In this document: positions 43,159 through 51,806 of the stretch, piece after piece
How the letters are laid out: the number at the start of each line of letters is the position of its first letter
Position numbering within the stretch: position 1 is the first letter of the stretch
Assembly: GCF_041434935.1 (NCBI RefSeq)
Contig: NZ_CP107964.1
Location: 4,943,001-5,007,000 of the forward strand
Reading direction: 5' to 3'
Source: Kitasatospora sp. NBC_00374
Lineage (GTDB): Bacteria; Actinomycetota; Actinomycetes; Streptomycetales; Streptomycetaceae
Length of the DNA stretch: 64,000 nt
Translations under genes and position numbers: made by a program
Notes under the pieces: model-generated
What the model was told of the DNA's origin: nothing
Database searches by the model: none
Seen by the model: the letters and a program-made list of their open reading frames with translations, nothing else

Positions 43159-44610
43159 GTGAGTGCCAACCAGACCGCTGCCGTGATCGTGCTCGCCGCC
43201 GGTGGCGGGACTCGGATGAAGTCCAAGGCCCTGCCCAAGGTGCTGCACCCGATCTGCGGTCGCACCCTGGTCGGCCACGCGGTCAGCGCCGCACAGGAGT
43301 TGACCCCCCGGCAACTGGTCGTGGTGGTCGGGCACATGCGCGAGCTGGTGCAGGCGCACCTGGCCGAGCAGTACCCCGGCGTCCGGTCGGTCGTGCAGCT
43401 GGAGCAGAAGGGCACCGGCCACGCCGTGCGCACCGCCCTGGAGGCGCTGGCGGCCGACGGCGTGCAGCTGGACGGCACGGTGATCGTGACCACCGGCGAC
43501 GCCCCGCTGCTCACCGGCGCCACCCTGGCCGCGCTGGCCGAGGCGCACACCGCGCAGAGCAACGGGGTCACGGTGCTCACCGCCGTGGTGCCGGACGCCA
43601 CCGGCTACGGCCGGATCCTGCGGGACGGGAGCGGGGGGGTCGCCGCCATCGTCGAGCACAAGGACGCCACCGAGGCCCAGCGCGCCGTCGCCGAGATCAA
43701 CTCGGGGGTCTTCGCCTTCGACGCCAAGCTGCTCGCCGAGGCGCTGGGCCGGCTCGGTACCGACAACGTGCAGGGCGAGGAGTACCTGACCGACACCCTG
43801 GAGATCCTGCGTACGGCGGGTCACCGGGTGGGCGCGGTGGTCGCCGCCGACTACCGGGACATCGTCGGGATCAACGACCGGGTCCAGCTGGCCGAGGCCC
43901 GCCGGATGCTGAACGCGCGGCTGGTCGAGCGGGCGATGCGGGAGGGCGTCACCGTCGTCGACCCGGCCTCCACCTGGTTCGACGTCCAGGTCAGCTACGA
44001 GCCGGACGCCCTGGTCCTGCCCGGGACCCAGCTGCACGGCGCCACCCACCTGGGCGAGGGCTGCGAGGTGGGTCCGAACACCACCCTGACGGACACCCGG
44101 GTCGGCGCCGGTGCGCATGTGAGCAACACCACGGCGGTGGGCGCCGAGATCGGCGAGCTGGCCTCGGTCGGCCCGTACGCCTACCTGCGGCCGGGGACGA
44201 AGCTGGCCCGTAAGGCGAAGGCCGGCACCTACGTCGAGATCAAGAACTCCGAGCTGGGCGAGGGCGCCAAGGTGCCGCACCTGTCGTACATCGGCGACGC
44301 CACCATCGGCGAGGGCAGCAACATCGGTGCGGCGTCCGTCACGGTGAACTACGACGGTGTGAACAAGCACCGCACGGTGATCGGGGCGCACTGCCGCACC
44401 GGTTCCGACAACATGTTCATCGCCCCGGTGACGGTCGGTGACGGCGCCTACACCGCGGCCGGCTCCGTGGTGACCAACGACATCCCGGCCGGCGCCCTCG
44501 GGGTCGCCCGGGCGCAGCAGCGGAACATCGCCGGCTGGGTGGCGCGCAAGCGGCCCGGTACGGCCTCCGCGCAGGCCGCCGAGGCTGCTGGGACGGGCGG
44601 GGCGAAGTAG
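43159..44610 (+). CDS. glmU: Bifunctional GlmU (GlcN-1-P acetyltransferase / GlcNAc-1-P uridylyltransferase)
   Basis: 483 residues. The N-terminal pyrophosphorylase has VIVLAAGGGTRMKSKALPKVLH and TTGDAPLL. The C-terminal half is a left-handed beta-helix of hexapeptide repeats with the acetyl-acceptor region YLRPGTKLARKAKAGTYVEI and the trimeric active site VTVNYDGVNKHRT. It makes UDP-GlcNAc for peptidoglycan. GTG 43159 follows GAGGAG; TATCCT near 43071 is a likely -10. glmU-prs order is conserved. Confidence 0.97.
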   Translation: MSANQTAAVIVLAAGGGTRMKSKALPKVLHPICGRTLVGHAVSAAQELTPRQLVVVVGHMRELVQAHLAEQYPGVRSVVQLEQKGTGHAVRTALEALAADGVQLDGTVIVTTGDAPLLTGATLAALAEAHTAQSNGVTVLTAVVPDATGYGRILRDGSGGVAAIVEHKDATEAQRAVAEINSGVFAFDAKLLAEALGRLGTDNVQGEEYLTDTLEILRTAGHRVGAVVAADYRDIVGINDRVQLAEARRMLNARLVERAMREGVTVVDPASTWFDVQVSYEPDALVLPGTQLHGATHLGEGCEVGPNTTLTDTRVGAGAHVSNTTAVGAEIGELASVGPYAYLRPGTKLARKAKAGTYVEIKNSELGEGAKVPHLSYIGDATIGEGSNIGAASVTVNYDGVNKHRTVIGAHCRTGSDNMFIAPVTVGDGAYTAAGSVVTNDIPAGALGVARAQQRNIAGWVARKRPGTASAQAAEAAGTGGAK

Positions 44611-44819
44611 CACCGGGCCGACCGGTGGGGATCTTGAGGAGTGGTCCCGGGGCGGACGCTTCACGGCGAGGCGCGTAACCTGGAGTACATGCGTGCGCCA
44701 CTGGGCCTCCGGTCCGCGCCTCGGCGTACTCCCCAACCCCCGCCCATCCGCCCGCCCGGGTCCTGCCCGGGTGCGTCCGGGCGGGTCCATGTGCGGCAGC
44801 AACACGAGGAGACGGTGCA

Positions 44820-45797
44820 GTGAGCGGGATCACGACGTCGGGTGAGAAGAAGCTCAAGCTCTTCTCCGGCCGTGCCCACCCTGAGCTGGCGGCGGAGGTG
44901 GCCTCGGAGCTCGGGACGGAACTCGTCCCGACCAAGGCCCTGGACTTCGCCAACGGCGAGATCTACGTCCGCTTCCTGGACTCCGCGCGCGGCGCGGACT
45001 GCTTTGTGATGCAGAGCCACACGGCTCCCATCAACCAGTGGATCATGGAGCAGCTGATCATGATCGATGCTCTGAAGCGGGCCTCCGCCCGGAGCATCAC
45101 GGCGATCCTGCCGTTCTACGGCTACGCCCGCCAGGACAAGAAGCACCTCGGCCGCGAGCCCATCTCGGCCCGTCTGATCGCCGACCTGCTGGCCCAGGCC
45201 GGCGCCGACCGGATCATGGCCGTGGACCTGCACACCGCGCAGATCCAGGGCTTCTTCTCCGGCCCGGTGGACCACCTGTTCGCGCTGCCGCTGCTGTGCG
45301 ACTACGTCGGCCAGAAGGTGGACCGGGACAAGCTGACCATCGTCTCGCCGGACGCCGGCCGGGTGAAGGTCGCCGACCAGTGGTCGGACCGCCTCGGCGC
45401 CCCGCTGGCGATCATCCACAAGCGCCGCGACATGAGCCAGGCGAACACCATCCTGTCCGCCGAGGTCGTCGGTGACGTCAAGGACCGGGTCTGCGTCCTG
45501 GTCGACGACATGATCGACACCGCCGGCACCATCTGCGCCGCCGCCGACGCGCTGTTCGACAACGGCGCGGCCGACGTGATCGTCGCCGCCACCCACGGTG
45601 TGCTCTCCGGTCCGGCCGCCGACCGCCTGAAGAACTCGCGGGTCAGCGAGTTCGTGTTCACCAACACCCTGCCGACCCCGGCGCAGCTCCAGATGGACAA
45701 GGTGACCACCCTGTCGATCGCCCCGTCGATCGCCGCCGCGATCCGCGAGGTCTTCGAGGACGGCTCGGTGACCAGCCTGTTCGAGGGCGTGCACTGA
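44820..45797 (+). CDS. prs: Ribose-phosphate pyrophosphokinase (PRPP synthetase)
   Basis: 325 residues. LKLFSGRAHPELAAEVASEL, FANGEIYVRF, MDALKRASA-type helix, YGYARQDKK (flexible loop), VDLHTAQIQGFF and the PRPP loop VLVDDMIDTAGT. Makes PRPP for nucleotides, His and Trp. GTG 44820 follows GAGGAG. TAACCT at 44676-44681 is a plausible -10, leaving a leader of about 130 nt. Confidence 0.97.
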   Translation: MSGITTSGEKKLKLFSGRAHPELAAEVASELGTELVPTKALDFANGEIYVRFLDSARGADCFVMQSHTAPINQWIMEQLIMIDALKRASARSITAILPFYGYARQDKKHLGREPISARLIADLLAQAGADRIMAVDLHTAQIQGFFSGPVDHLFALPLLCDYVGQKVDRDKLTIVSPDAGRVKVADQWSDRLGAPLAIIHKRRDMSQANTILSAEVVGDVKDRVCVLVDDMIDTAGTICAAADALFDNGAADVIVAATHGVLSGPAADRLKNSRVSEFVFTNTLPTPAQLQMDKVTTLSIAPSIAAAIREVFEDGSVTSLFEGVH

Positions 45798-45812
45798 TCC
45801 CCTCGGTACTCC

Positions 45813-45847
45813 ATCGGCCCCCGGCGCTGTCTGCACCGGGGGCCGAT
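45813..45847 (+). terminator. prs terminator
   Basis: 12-bp perfect stem (45813-45824, 45836-45847) followed by TTTC. Confidence 0.8.
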
Positions 45848-46075
45848 TTCATGGTTGACGCGCCCTGCGGTTAGACTCGTGAGACTGCTCGGCGAGGGAT
45901 GCCGTGTGCCCACGCGGGTGCCGGATCCGTGATCGACGCGCTGGTCCAGCCGCAGTCCGGCCGGGACCACCCGTCATCCGCCGCCGAGCGTCCCCCCGAA
46001 CGTACTTGAGGGTGTGGCCCGGCGGTTTTTCGTTGTCGCCTGCACCCGCCGCCAGCTTTTACGAGGAGTGCAGTC

Positions 46076-46672
46076 GTGTCCGAGATCCGCCTTGCCGCCG
46101 AGTCCCGCACCGAGTTCGGCAAGGGTGCCGCCCGCCGCGCCCGCCGCGCCGGTTTCGTCCCCGGTGTCGTCTACGGCCACGGCCACGCCCCGGTTCACCT
46201 GAACCTGCCCAGCCACGACCTGATGATGGCCCTCAAGACCCCGAACGCCCTGCTGGTCGTCCCGATCGACGGCAAGGACGAGTTCGTGCTGCCGAAGGCC
46301 GTCCAGCGCGAGGCCATCAAGCGCAGCATCGAGCACGTCGACCTGCTGCTGGTCAAGCGCGGCGAGAAGGTCACCGTCGAGATCCCGGTCATCGCCGAGG
46401 GCGAGCTGGCCCCTGGTGGCAACCTGCTCGAGCACGTGCTGAACGCGCTGCCGGTCGAGGCCGAGGCCACCCACCTGCCCGAGTCCGTGACCGTCTCGGT
46501 CGAGGGCCTGGAGGCCGGTGCCTCGATCACCGCCGGTGACATCGAGCTCCCCAAGGGCACCACCCTGGCCGTCGACGCCGACGCCGTCGTGCTGCAGGTC
46601 ATCGGCGCCCAGGCCTCGCAGGCCGACGCGGACGCCGAGGCCGCCGAGGCCGAGGCCGGCACCGAGGCCTGA
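46076..46672 (+). CDS. rplY: 50S ribosomal protein L25 (Ctc form)
   Basis: 198 residues, two-domain general-stress (TL5/Ctc) form of L25 that binds 5S rRNA. AESRTEFGKGAARRARRAGFVPGVVYG is the N-terminal signature; the C-terminal domain ends in an Ala/Glu-rich acidic tail. GTG 46076 has GAGGAG upstream. TAGACT at 45872-45877 would give a leader of roughly 190 nt with a GC-rich fold, long for this genome. Confidence 0.95.
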   Translation: MSEIRLAAESRTEFGKGAARRARRAGFVPGVVYGHGHAPVHLNLPSHDLMMALKTPNALLVVPIDGKDEFVLPKAVQREAIKRSIEHVDLLLVKRGEKVTVEIPVIAEGELAPGGNLLEHVLNALPVEAEATHLPESVTVSVEGLEAGASITAGDIELPKGTTLAVDADAVVLQVIGAQASQADADAEAAEAEAGTEA

Positions 46673-46694
46673 GCCTCCCGCTGAACCGCTCGAC

Positions 46695-46735
46695 CGCTGC
46701 CCCGGTCGCCCCCTCGCGGGGCGGCCGGGGCAGCG
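46695..46735. terminator. Hairpin between convergent rplY and the AlkD-like gene
   Basis: 18-bp stem with one G-T pair (46695-46712, 46718-46735) and a 5-nt loop. Confidence 0.85.
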
Positions 46736-46780
46736 GCGTGTCCGGACCCGCCCCGGGCCCCGGGGTCTGTTGGACAGGCC

Positions 46781-47527
46781 TCAGCCGCGGGCGGCGAGCA
46801 GCCGGGCCCGGACCGCCTCGTCCACCGGCCGCAGGGCCTCCCGCAGGGTGAGCCCCGAGACCCGCTCCAGCCGTCCGGCCAGCCAGTCGGCGACCTCGGC
46901 CGGATGGTGCTCGGCGCCCTCCCGCAGGGTCCAGCCGATCGCCTTGCGGACGAAGAACCGGGGGTCGGACAGCAGCGGGTCGGCCAGCGCGGTGAAGCCG
47001 CCGAAGTGCTCCTCGAACGCGGCCGGCGAGCGCAGCGGCAGCAGGTACGCCAGCACCCCGCCCCGGCGCACCCACAGCTCCTCCTGCCGGCTCCAGCGCA
47101 GCGCGGTGGCGGCCACCTGCGGATGGCCGAGCAGCAGCGGGCCGGCCACCTTCGGTGCGATCAGGTCCACGTGCGCCCAGGTGGTGGCGGTCCGCAGCAT
47201 CCGCTCCAGCAGGGCGGTGTCCGCCGGGCGCAGCAGCCCGACCCGGCTCTCCAGCACCAGGGCGGCGCAGGTCCGCGACTCGTGCACCGGCGGGGCCCAG
47301 AGCTCCTCGGCCAGCTCCAGGACGGAGCCGCGGTCGAGCCCGGGATGAGCCCGCAGGACGCCCCGGACCACCGCCCGGACGGCCGGGACGGGCACGCCCA
47401 GGTGGGTCAGCTCGTGTTTGAGGTAGGTCCGCTCGGCCTCGGCTCGGCCCGGTACGGCGTTCTCGGCCAGCCGGACCCGGATCTCCTGGGCCAGGGCGGC
47501 GGCGGGCGGCGGCGCGGTGGCGGTCAT
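46781..47527 (-). CDS. DNA alkylation repair (AlkD-like) HEAT-repeat protein
   Basis: 248 residues, all-helical. AERTYLKHELTHLGVPVPAVR, LWAPPVHESRTCAALVLESR, TTWAHVDLIAPKVAGPLL and RFFVRKAIGWTLRE follow the AlkC/AlkD pattern of N-alkylpurine DNA glycosylases that scan DNA with HEAT-like repeats; the W..VD..A catalytic-type Asp is present. ATG 47527. TACGGT ends 6 nt upstream, so the transcript may be leaderless, though an AGGGG is also there. Confidence 0.87.
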   Translation of the reverse strand: MTATAPPPAAALAQEIRVRLAENAVPGRAEAERTYLKHELTHLGVPVPAVRAVVRGVLRAHPGLDRGSVLELAEELWAPPVHESRTCAALVLESRVGLLRPADTALLERMLRTATTWAHVDLIAPKVAGPLLLGHPQVAATALRWSRQEELWVRRGGVLAYLLPLRSPAAFEEHFGGFTALADPLLSDPRFFVRKAIGWTLREGAEHHPAEVADWLAGRLERVSGLTLREALRPVDEAVRARLLAARG

Positions 47528-47645
47528 CCCCTGACCGTACGTCAGCCGGGCGGACGAGGCGGGCGGGGCGGGGGCCCCGGGCGGGCGGGGCCGGGTCGCG
47601 GATAATGGGGGCCGAGCAGGTCGACAGTGAGCGGAGAGCGGCAGG

Positions 47646-48233
47646 ATGAGCGCGGCGGCGGACGAGTACACGGGGCCCTGGCTGGTGGTCGGGCTGGGAA
47701 ACCCCGGCGACGGCTATGCCCGCAACCGGCACAACATCGGCTTCATGGTGGCCGACCTGCTGGCCGAGCGGATCGGTGCGCGGTTCAAGGCGCACAAGAG
47801 CCGGGCCCAGGTCGCCGAGGGCCGGCTGGCCGGCCGGCGGGTGGTGCTGGCCAAGCCGATGACCTTCATGAACCTCTCCGGCGGGCCGACCACGGCGCTG
47901 CGGGACTTCTACAAGGTGCCGAACAGCGCGATCGTCGCCGTCCACGACGAGCTGGACATCGACTACGCGGCGCTGCGGCTGAAGACCGGCGGCGGCGACA
48001 ACGGCCACAACGGCCTGAAGTCCCTCACCAAGTCGCTCGGCCCCGACTACCACCGGGTGCGCTGCGGCATCGGCCGCCCGCCGGGCCGGATGGAGGTCGC
48101 GGACTTCGTGCTCAAGGACTTCTCCTCCGTCGAGCGCAAGGAGCTGGACTGGTTCGTGGACCGGGCCGCCGACGCGGTCGAGGCGCTGCTGTCGGAGGGC
48201 CTGGAGCGGGCCCAGGGCACCTACAACTCCTGA
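47646..48233 (+). CDS. pth: Peptidyl-tRNA hydrolase
   Basis: 195 residues. LVVGLGNPGDGYARNRHNIGF (catalytic-His region), KPMTFMNLSGG, HDELDIDY (catalytic Asp) and GGGDNGHNGLKSL. Recycles peptidyl-tRNA released from ribosomes. ATG 47646 with a nearby GAGCGGCAGG. The pth-rplY linkage is conserved, though here an AlkD-like gene lies between. Confidence 0.96.
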   Translation: MSAAADEYTGPWLVVGLGNPGDGYARNRHNIGFMVADLLAERIGARFKAHKSRAQVAEGRLAGRRVVLAKPMTFMNLSGGPTTALRDFYKVPNSAIVAVHDELDIDYAALRLKTGGGDNGHNGLKSLTKSLGPDYHRVRCGIGRPPGRMEVADFVLKDFSSVERKELDWFVDRAADAVEALLSEGLERAQGTYNS

Positions 48234-48393
48234 CGGGAGATCAGTTCCCTTTTGTCTCCTGTGGCGCGCGGTACACAACGGTCGTGCAACGCTTTGGGGG
48301 ACGGGGGCTGAAACCCACTCAGGCACGCCCACCCGATCCGATACGGTCAGCTCTGTACGAAGGGGTTGAGGTGTCGATTCGGGGGTAAGGACT

Positions 48394-48681
48394 GTGGTTC
48401 GGTCACGCCGTGTCCGCTGGGGGCGTACTGCCGGCGGAGCTGTACTGTGCCTGGCCGCGAGCGGGCTCGCGATCCAGCCCGCGCACGCGGCCGATCCGTC
48501 CGGCGGTCCGTCGGCGGCGCCGGAGCCGGCCGCCGCCCAGCTGATCCCGCCGACGCCGGTCGTCGGCTCGGTCGGCGGTTCGGCCGGGCTGTACGCCGTC
48601 GGCGGGGGCCTGCTGGTCGCCGCGGGGGGAGCGGCGACCTGGCTGCGGCGGCGCCGCGCCGGCCGGCCCTCCACCTACTGA
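48394..48681 (+). CDS. Small secreted, C-terminally anchored protein
   Basis: 95 residues. Signal peptide (GRTAGGAVLCLAASGLAIQPAHAA), a short Pro/Ala/Ser linker, then a C-terminal TM (GLYAVGGGLLVAAGGAATWL) followed by RRRRAGRP. There is no LPXTG sortase motif. GTG 48394 follows TAAGG. Function unknown. Confidence 0.72.
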   Translation: MVRSRRVRWGRTAGGAVLCLAASGLAIQPAHAADPSGGPSAAPEPAAAQLIPPTPVVGSVGGSAGLYAVGGGLLVAAGGAATWLRRRRAGRPSTY

Positions 48682-48699
48682 GCGGGGCGCGCGAAGCGA

Positions 48700-48731
48700 G
48701 AGAGGGACCGACCCCGGGGTCGGTCCCTCTC
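48700..48731. terminator. Bidirectional hairpin before convergent ppc
   Basis: Perfect 32-nt palindrome with 16-nt arms, between the stops of the small secreted gene and ppc. Confidence 0.85.
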
Positions 48732-48751
48732 GTATGTCGCCGAGGCCGGCG

Positions 48752-51562
48752 TCAGCCGGTGTTGCGCAGGCCGGCGGCGATGCCGTTCACGGTCAGCAGC
48801 AGCGCGCGGGCCCGCAGCGGGTCCTCCGGGCGGCCCTGCGCGACCAGCTCGCGCTGGTGGCGCAGCAGGGTGACCTGGAGGTAGGAGATCGGGTCGAGGT
48901 AGGCGTCCCGCACGGTGAAGGTCTGCTTGAGCACCGGGTTGTGCTCCAGCAGCTCGGTCTCGCCGGTCAGGCGGAGCACCTCGCGCAGGGTCAGCTCGTG
49001 CTCGGCGACGATCTGGTCGAAGACGTGGTGCAGTTCCGCGGGCACCAGTTGCTCGACGTAGTGGCGGGCGATCCGCAGGTCGGTCTTGGCCAGCGTCATC
49101 GCGACGTTGGACAGGAAGTTCCGGAAGAAGTGCCACTGGTCGTACATCTCGCCCAGCACGTCGCCGAGGCCGGCCGCGCGGGCGGCGGCCAGACCGGCGC
49201 CGACGCCGTACCAGCCCGGGACGATCTGCCGGGACTGGGTCCAGCCGAACACCCACGGGATGGCCCGCAGGCCGTCCAGGCCGGCGCCCGAGTCGGGGCG
49301 GCGGGACGGGCGCGAGCCCAGGTGCAGCGAGGCCAGCTGGTCGACCGGGGTGGCCGCGAAGAAGTACTTCGGCAGGTCCTCCTGCTCGACCAGGGCGCGG
49401 TAGGCGGTGTGCGCGGCCTCGGAGACCTGGTCCATCGCGGCGTCCCAGCGGGCCAGTTCCTCGGGGGCCTGGCGCGGGGAGGTGTGCAGCGCGGAGGCGG
49501 CCAGGGTGGCCGAGATGGTCAGCTCCAGGTTCTCCCGGGCGAGCGAGGGCAGCAGGTACTTGTCCGAGATCACCTCGCCCTGCTCGGTGACCTTGATTTC
49601 GCCCTCCAGGGTGCCCCAGGGCTGGGCGAGGATCGCCTCGTGCGAGGGGCCGCCGCCGCGGCCGACGGTGCCGCCGCGGCCGTGGAACAGGCGCAGCCGG
49701 ATGCCGTAGCGGTGGGCGACGTCGCGCAGCCGGCGCTGGGCCCGGTGGATCTCCCACTGGGAGGTGGTGATGCCGCCGAACTTGGAGGAGTCGGAGTACC
49801 CGAGCATGACCTCCTGGATGTCCCCGCGCAGCGAGACCAGCAGCCGGTAGGAGGGGTCGGAGAGCATCTCGTCCAGGATCCGGTCGGCCTCCTGGAGCTC
49901 GTCGGTGGTCTCCAGCAGCGGCACGATGCCGATCTTGGCGATCCCGGCGTGCAGGTCGATCAGGCCGGCCTCGCGGGCCAGCACGGCGGCGGCGAACACG
50001 TCGTCCGCGCCCTGGCACATCGAGATGATGTAGCTCTCGACGATCTCGTCGCCGAACCGTTCGAAGCCCTCGCGGATGGTGGTGAACACGCCGAGCGTCT
50101 TGTCGCCCGCCGCGTCCAGCGGGGCCGGGGTGGGGGCGAGCGGGCGGCGCGAGCGCAGCTCCTTGGAGAGCAGCCGCTGGCGGTACTCGCGCGGCATGTC
50201 GGTGTAGCGCCAGGCCTCCTCGCCGAGCCGGTCGAAGAGCTGGCCGAGCGCGTGGTGGTGGGCCTCGGCGTGCTCGCGCACGTCCATGGTGGCGAGCTGC
50301 AGGCCGAACGCCTCGATGGTGCGGATCGCGCGGGCCAGGCGGCCGTCGGCGATCAGCTGACCGCGGTGGCTGTGCAGCGAGTCCTGGATCAGCTTGAGGT
50401 CGGCGACCAGCTCACGGGTGCCGACGTAGTCGCGGCCGGGGATGTGCGGGGTGCCGGAGGCCAGTCGCTCGCGGGTGTTCTCCAGCTTGAGCCGCACGCA
50501 GGTGGCCTTCAGCCGGTACGGCTCCTCGGCGTTCATCCGCTTGTAGCGCGGGCTCAGCTCGGGCAGCAGCGCGAGGTCGGCGTCCAGCGACTCCAGCAGC
50601 TCGGCGGAGGCGCCGGCGAGGCGGACCGAGGTGGAGAGCGCGTTGCGGAGGTCGTCGACGGCGGCCAGGGCGTCCTTGATGCCGTACTCGTGCTGGAGGT
50701 TGAGCACGTCCCAGGTGACCTGCGGGGTGACGTTGGGATTGCCGTCCCGGTCGCCGCCGATCCAGGTGCCGAAGGTCAGCGGACGGACGCCCTCGGGGAG
50801 GGTGAGGCCGACCCGGGCCAGCTCCTCGTGCAGCTCCTCCAGGACCTCCGGGACGGCCTCGCGGTACAGCTCGTCCAGGTAGTAGACGGCGTTGCGGGCC
50901 TCGTCGGTGGGCTCGGGGCGGGCGATCCGCAGCTCGTCGGTCTGCCAGAGCAGGTCGATCACCTCGGCGAGCCGGCGGTCGGCCTGGCGCTTGGCCGAGC
51001 TGTGCCGGACCGGGTCCGAGGTGGACAGGCCGGAGGCCACGTGCTCGCGGTGGATGCGCTCCAGCAGCTCGCCGATCCGGCGGAGCTTGTTCAGCACGCT
51101 GCGGCGGGCGGCCTCGGTCGGGTGCGCGGTGAAGACCGGCCGGACCGCCAGGTGGGCGAGGGTGTCCTGGAGGTGCTTGGGGTCGGCGTCGGCCAGCTGG
51201 TCGGCGGTCTGGGCGAGCAGCGAGCCCTCGCGTGCCCGGCGGGTGGCGAACTCGCGGCCGCGGTGCACCTGCTCGGTGACGTTCGCCAGGTGGAAGTAGG
51301 TGGAGAAGGCGCGGACCAGCTTGCCGGCGGTCTCCAGGTCGATCTCGCCGAGCAGCTGCGCGGTGGCCTCGCCGTCGGTACGGCTCAGCAGCCGGACCTG
51401 CTCGACCAGGCCGAGCAGTTCGGGGCCCTCCTGCCGGACCAGGGTCTCGCCGAGCAGGTCTCCCAGGCGCCGGATGTCCGCGCGGAGTGCGGCGTTGGCG
51501 GCTACCGGGTCGTGTCCGGACGGGGACGGGCTGTCGGCCGAGGTGGGGACCGGAGCGGTCAC
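48752..51562 (-). CDS. ppc: Phosphoenolpyruvate carboxylase
   Basis: 936 residues, full-length bacterial enzyme converting PEP and bicarbonate to oxaloacetate (anaplerosis). Motifs: VFTAHPTEAARR (catalytic His), GGDRDGNPNVT, LGYSDSSKFGG, FHGRGGTVGRGGGP (catalytic glycine loop), and the strictly conserved C-terminus ending GLRNTG. GTG 51562 follows GGGAG. It is divergent from a histidine kinase across about 240 bases. Confidence 0.97.
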   Translation of the reverse strand: MTAPVPTSADSPSPSGHDPVAANAALRADIRRLGDLLGETLVRQEGPELLGLVEQVRLLSRTDGEATAQLLGEIDLETAGKLVRAFSTYFHLANVTEQVHRGREFATRRAREGSLLAQTADQLADADPKHLQDTLAHLAVRPVFTAHPTEAARRSVLNKLRRIGELLERIHREHVASGLSTSDPVRHSSAKRQADRRLAEVIDLLWQTDELRIARPEPTDEARNAVYYLDELYREAVPEVLEELHEELARVGLTLPEGVRPLTFGTWIGGDRDGNPNVTPQVTWDVLNLQHEYGIKDALAAVDDLRNALSTSVRLAGASAELLESLDADLALLPELSPRYKRMNAEEPYRLKATCVRLKLENTRERLASGTPHIPGRDYVGTRELVADLKLIQDSLHSHRGQLIADGRLARAIRTIEAFGLQLATMDVREHAEAHHHALGQLFDRLGEEAWRYTDMPREYRQRLLSKELRSRRPLAPTPAPLDAAGDKTLGVFTTIREGFERFGDEIVESYIISMCQGADDVFAAAVLAREAGLIDLHAGIAKIGIVPLLETTDELQEADRILDEMLSDPSYRLLVSLRGDIQEVMLGYSDSSKFGGITTSQWEIHRAQRRLRDVAHRYGIRLRLFHGRGGTVGRGGGPSHEAILAQPWGTLEGEIKVTEQGEVISDKYLLPSLARENLELTISATLAASALHTSPRQAPEELARWDAAMDQVSEAAHTAYRALVEQEDLPKYFFAATPVDQLASLHLGSRPSRRPDSGAGLDGLRAIPWVFGWTQSRQIVPGWYGVGAGLAAARAAGLGDVLGEMYDQWHFFRNFLSNVAMTLAKTDLRIARHYVEQLVPAELHHVFDQIVAEHELTLREVLRLTGETELLEHNPVLKQTFTVRDAYLDPISYLQVTLLRHQRELVAQGRPEDPLRARALLLTVNGIAAGLRNTG

Positions 51563-51790
51563 GGCGGGCTCCCTGTGGTGGTGGGGTTCGGGCAACGGCT
51601 CTCTCGCCCGACCATCGGCCGGGAAGTGGGCCCACCGACGGGTCGGGAGATCGGTGCGGACCGCGCTGTCCGTCGCGGACCAGCATAGGTGGCACGGGGT
51701 GCCGCGTCCGAGAGGTGGCCGGATGGCGGACAGCCGGGCGCGTGCCGCCGGTGGCCGGGAACTGGGTACGGCCGGGCGGGGGCCCGCCCG

Positions 51791-51806
51791 TAGGCTGTCC
51801 CCCATG
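51791..51806 (+). promoter_or_regulatory. Putative -10 and leaderless start of the histidine kinase
   Basis: TAGGCT at 51791-51796 lies 7 nt before ATG 51804 with only GTCCCCC between them. Confidence 0.5.

Noticed and set aside
45855..45877. TTGACG/TAGACT as a complete rplY promoter
   Set aside because: The spacer is only 11 nt; TAGACT alone was kept as a possible -10.
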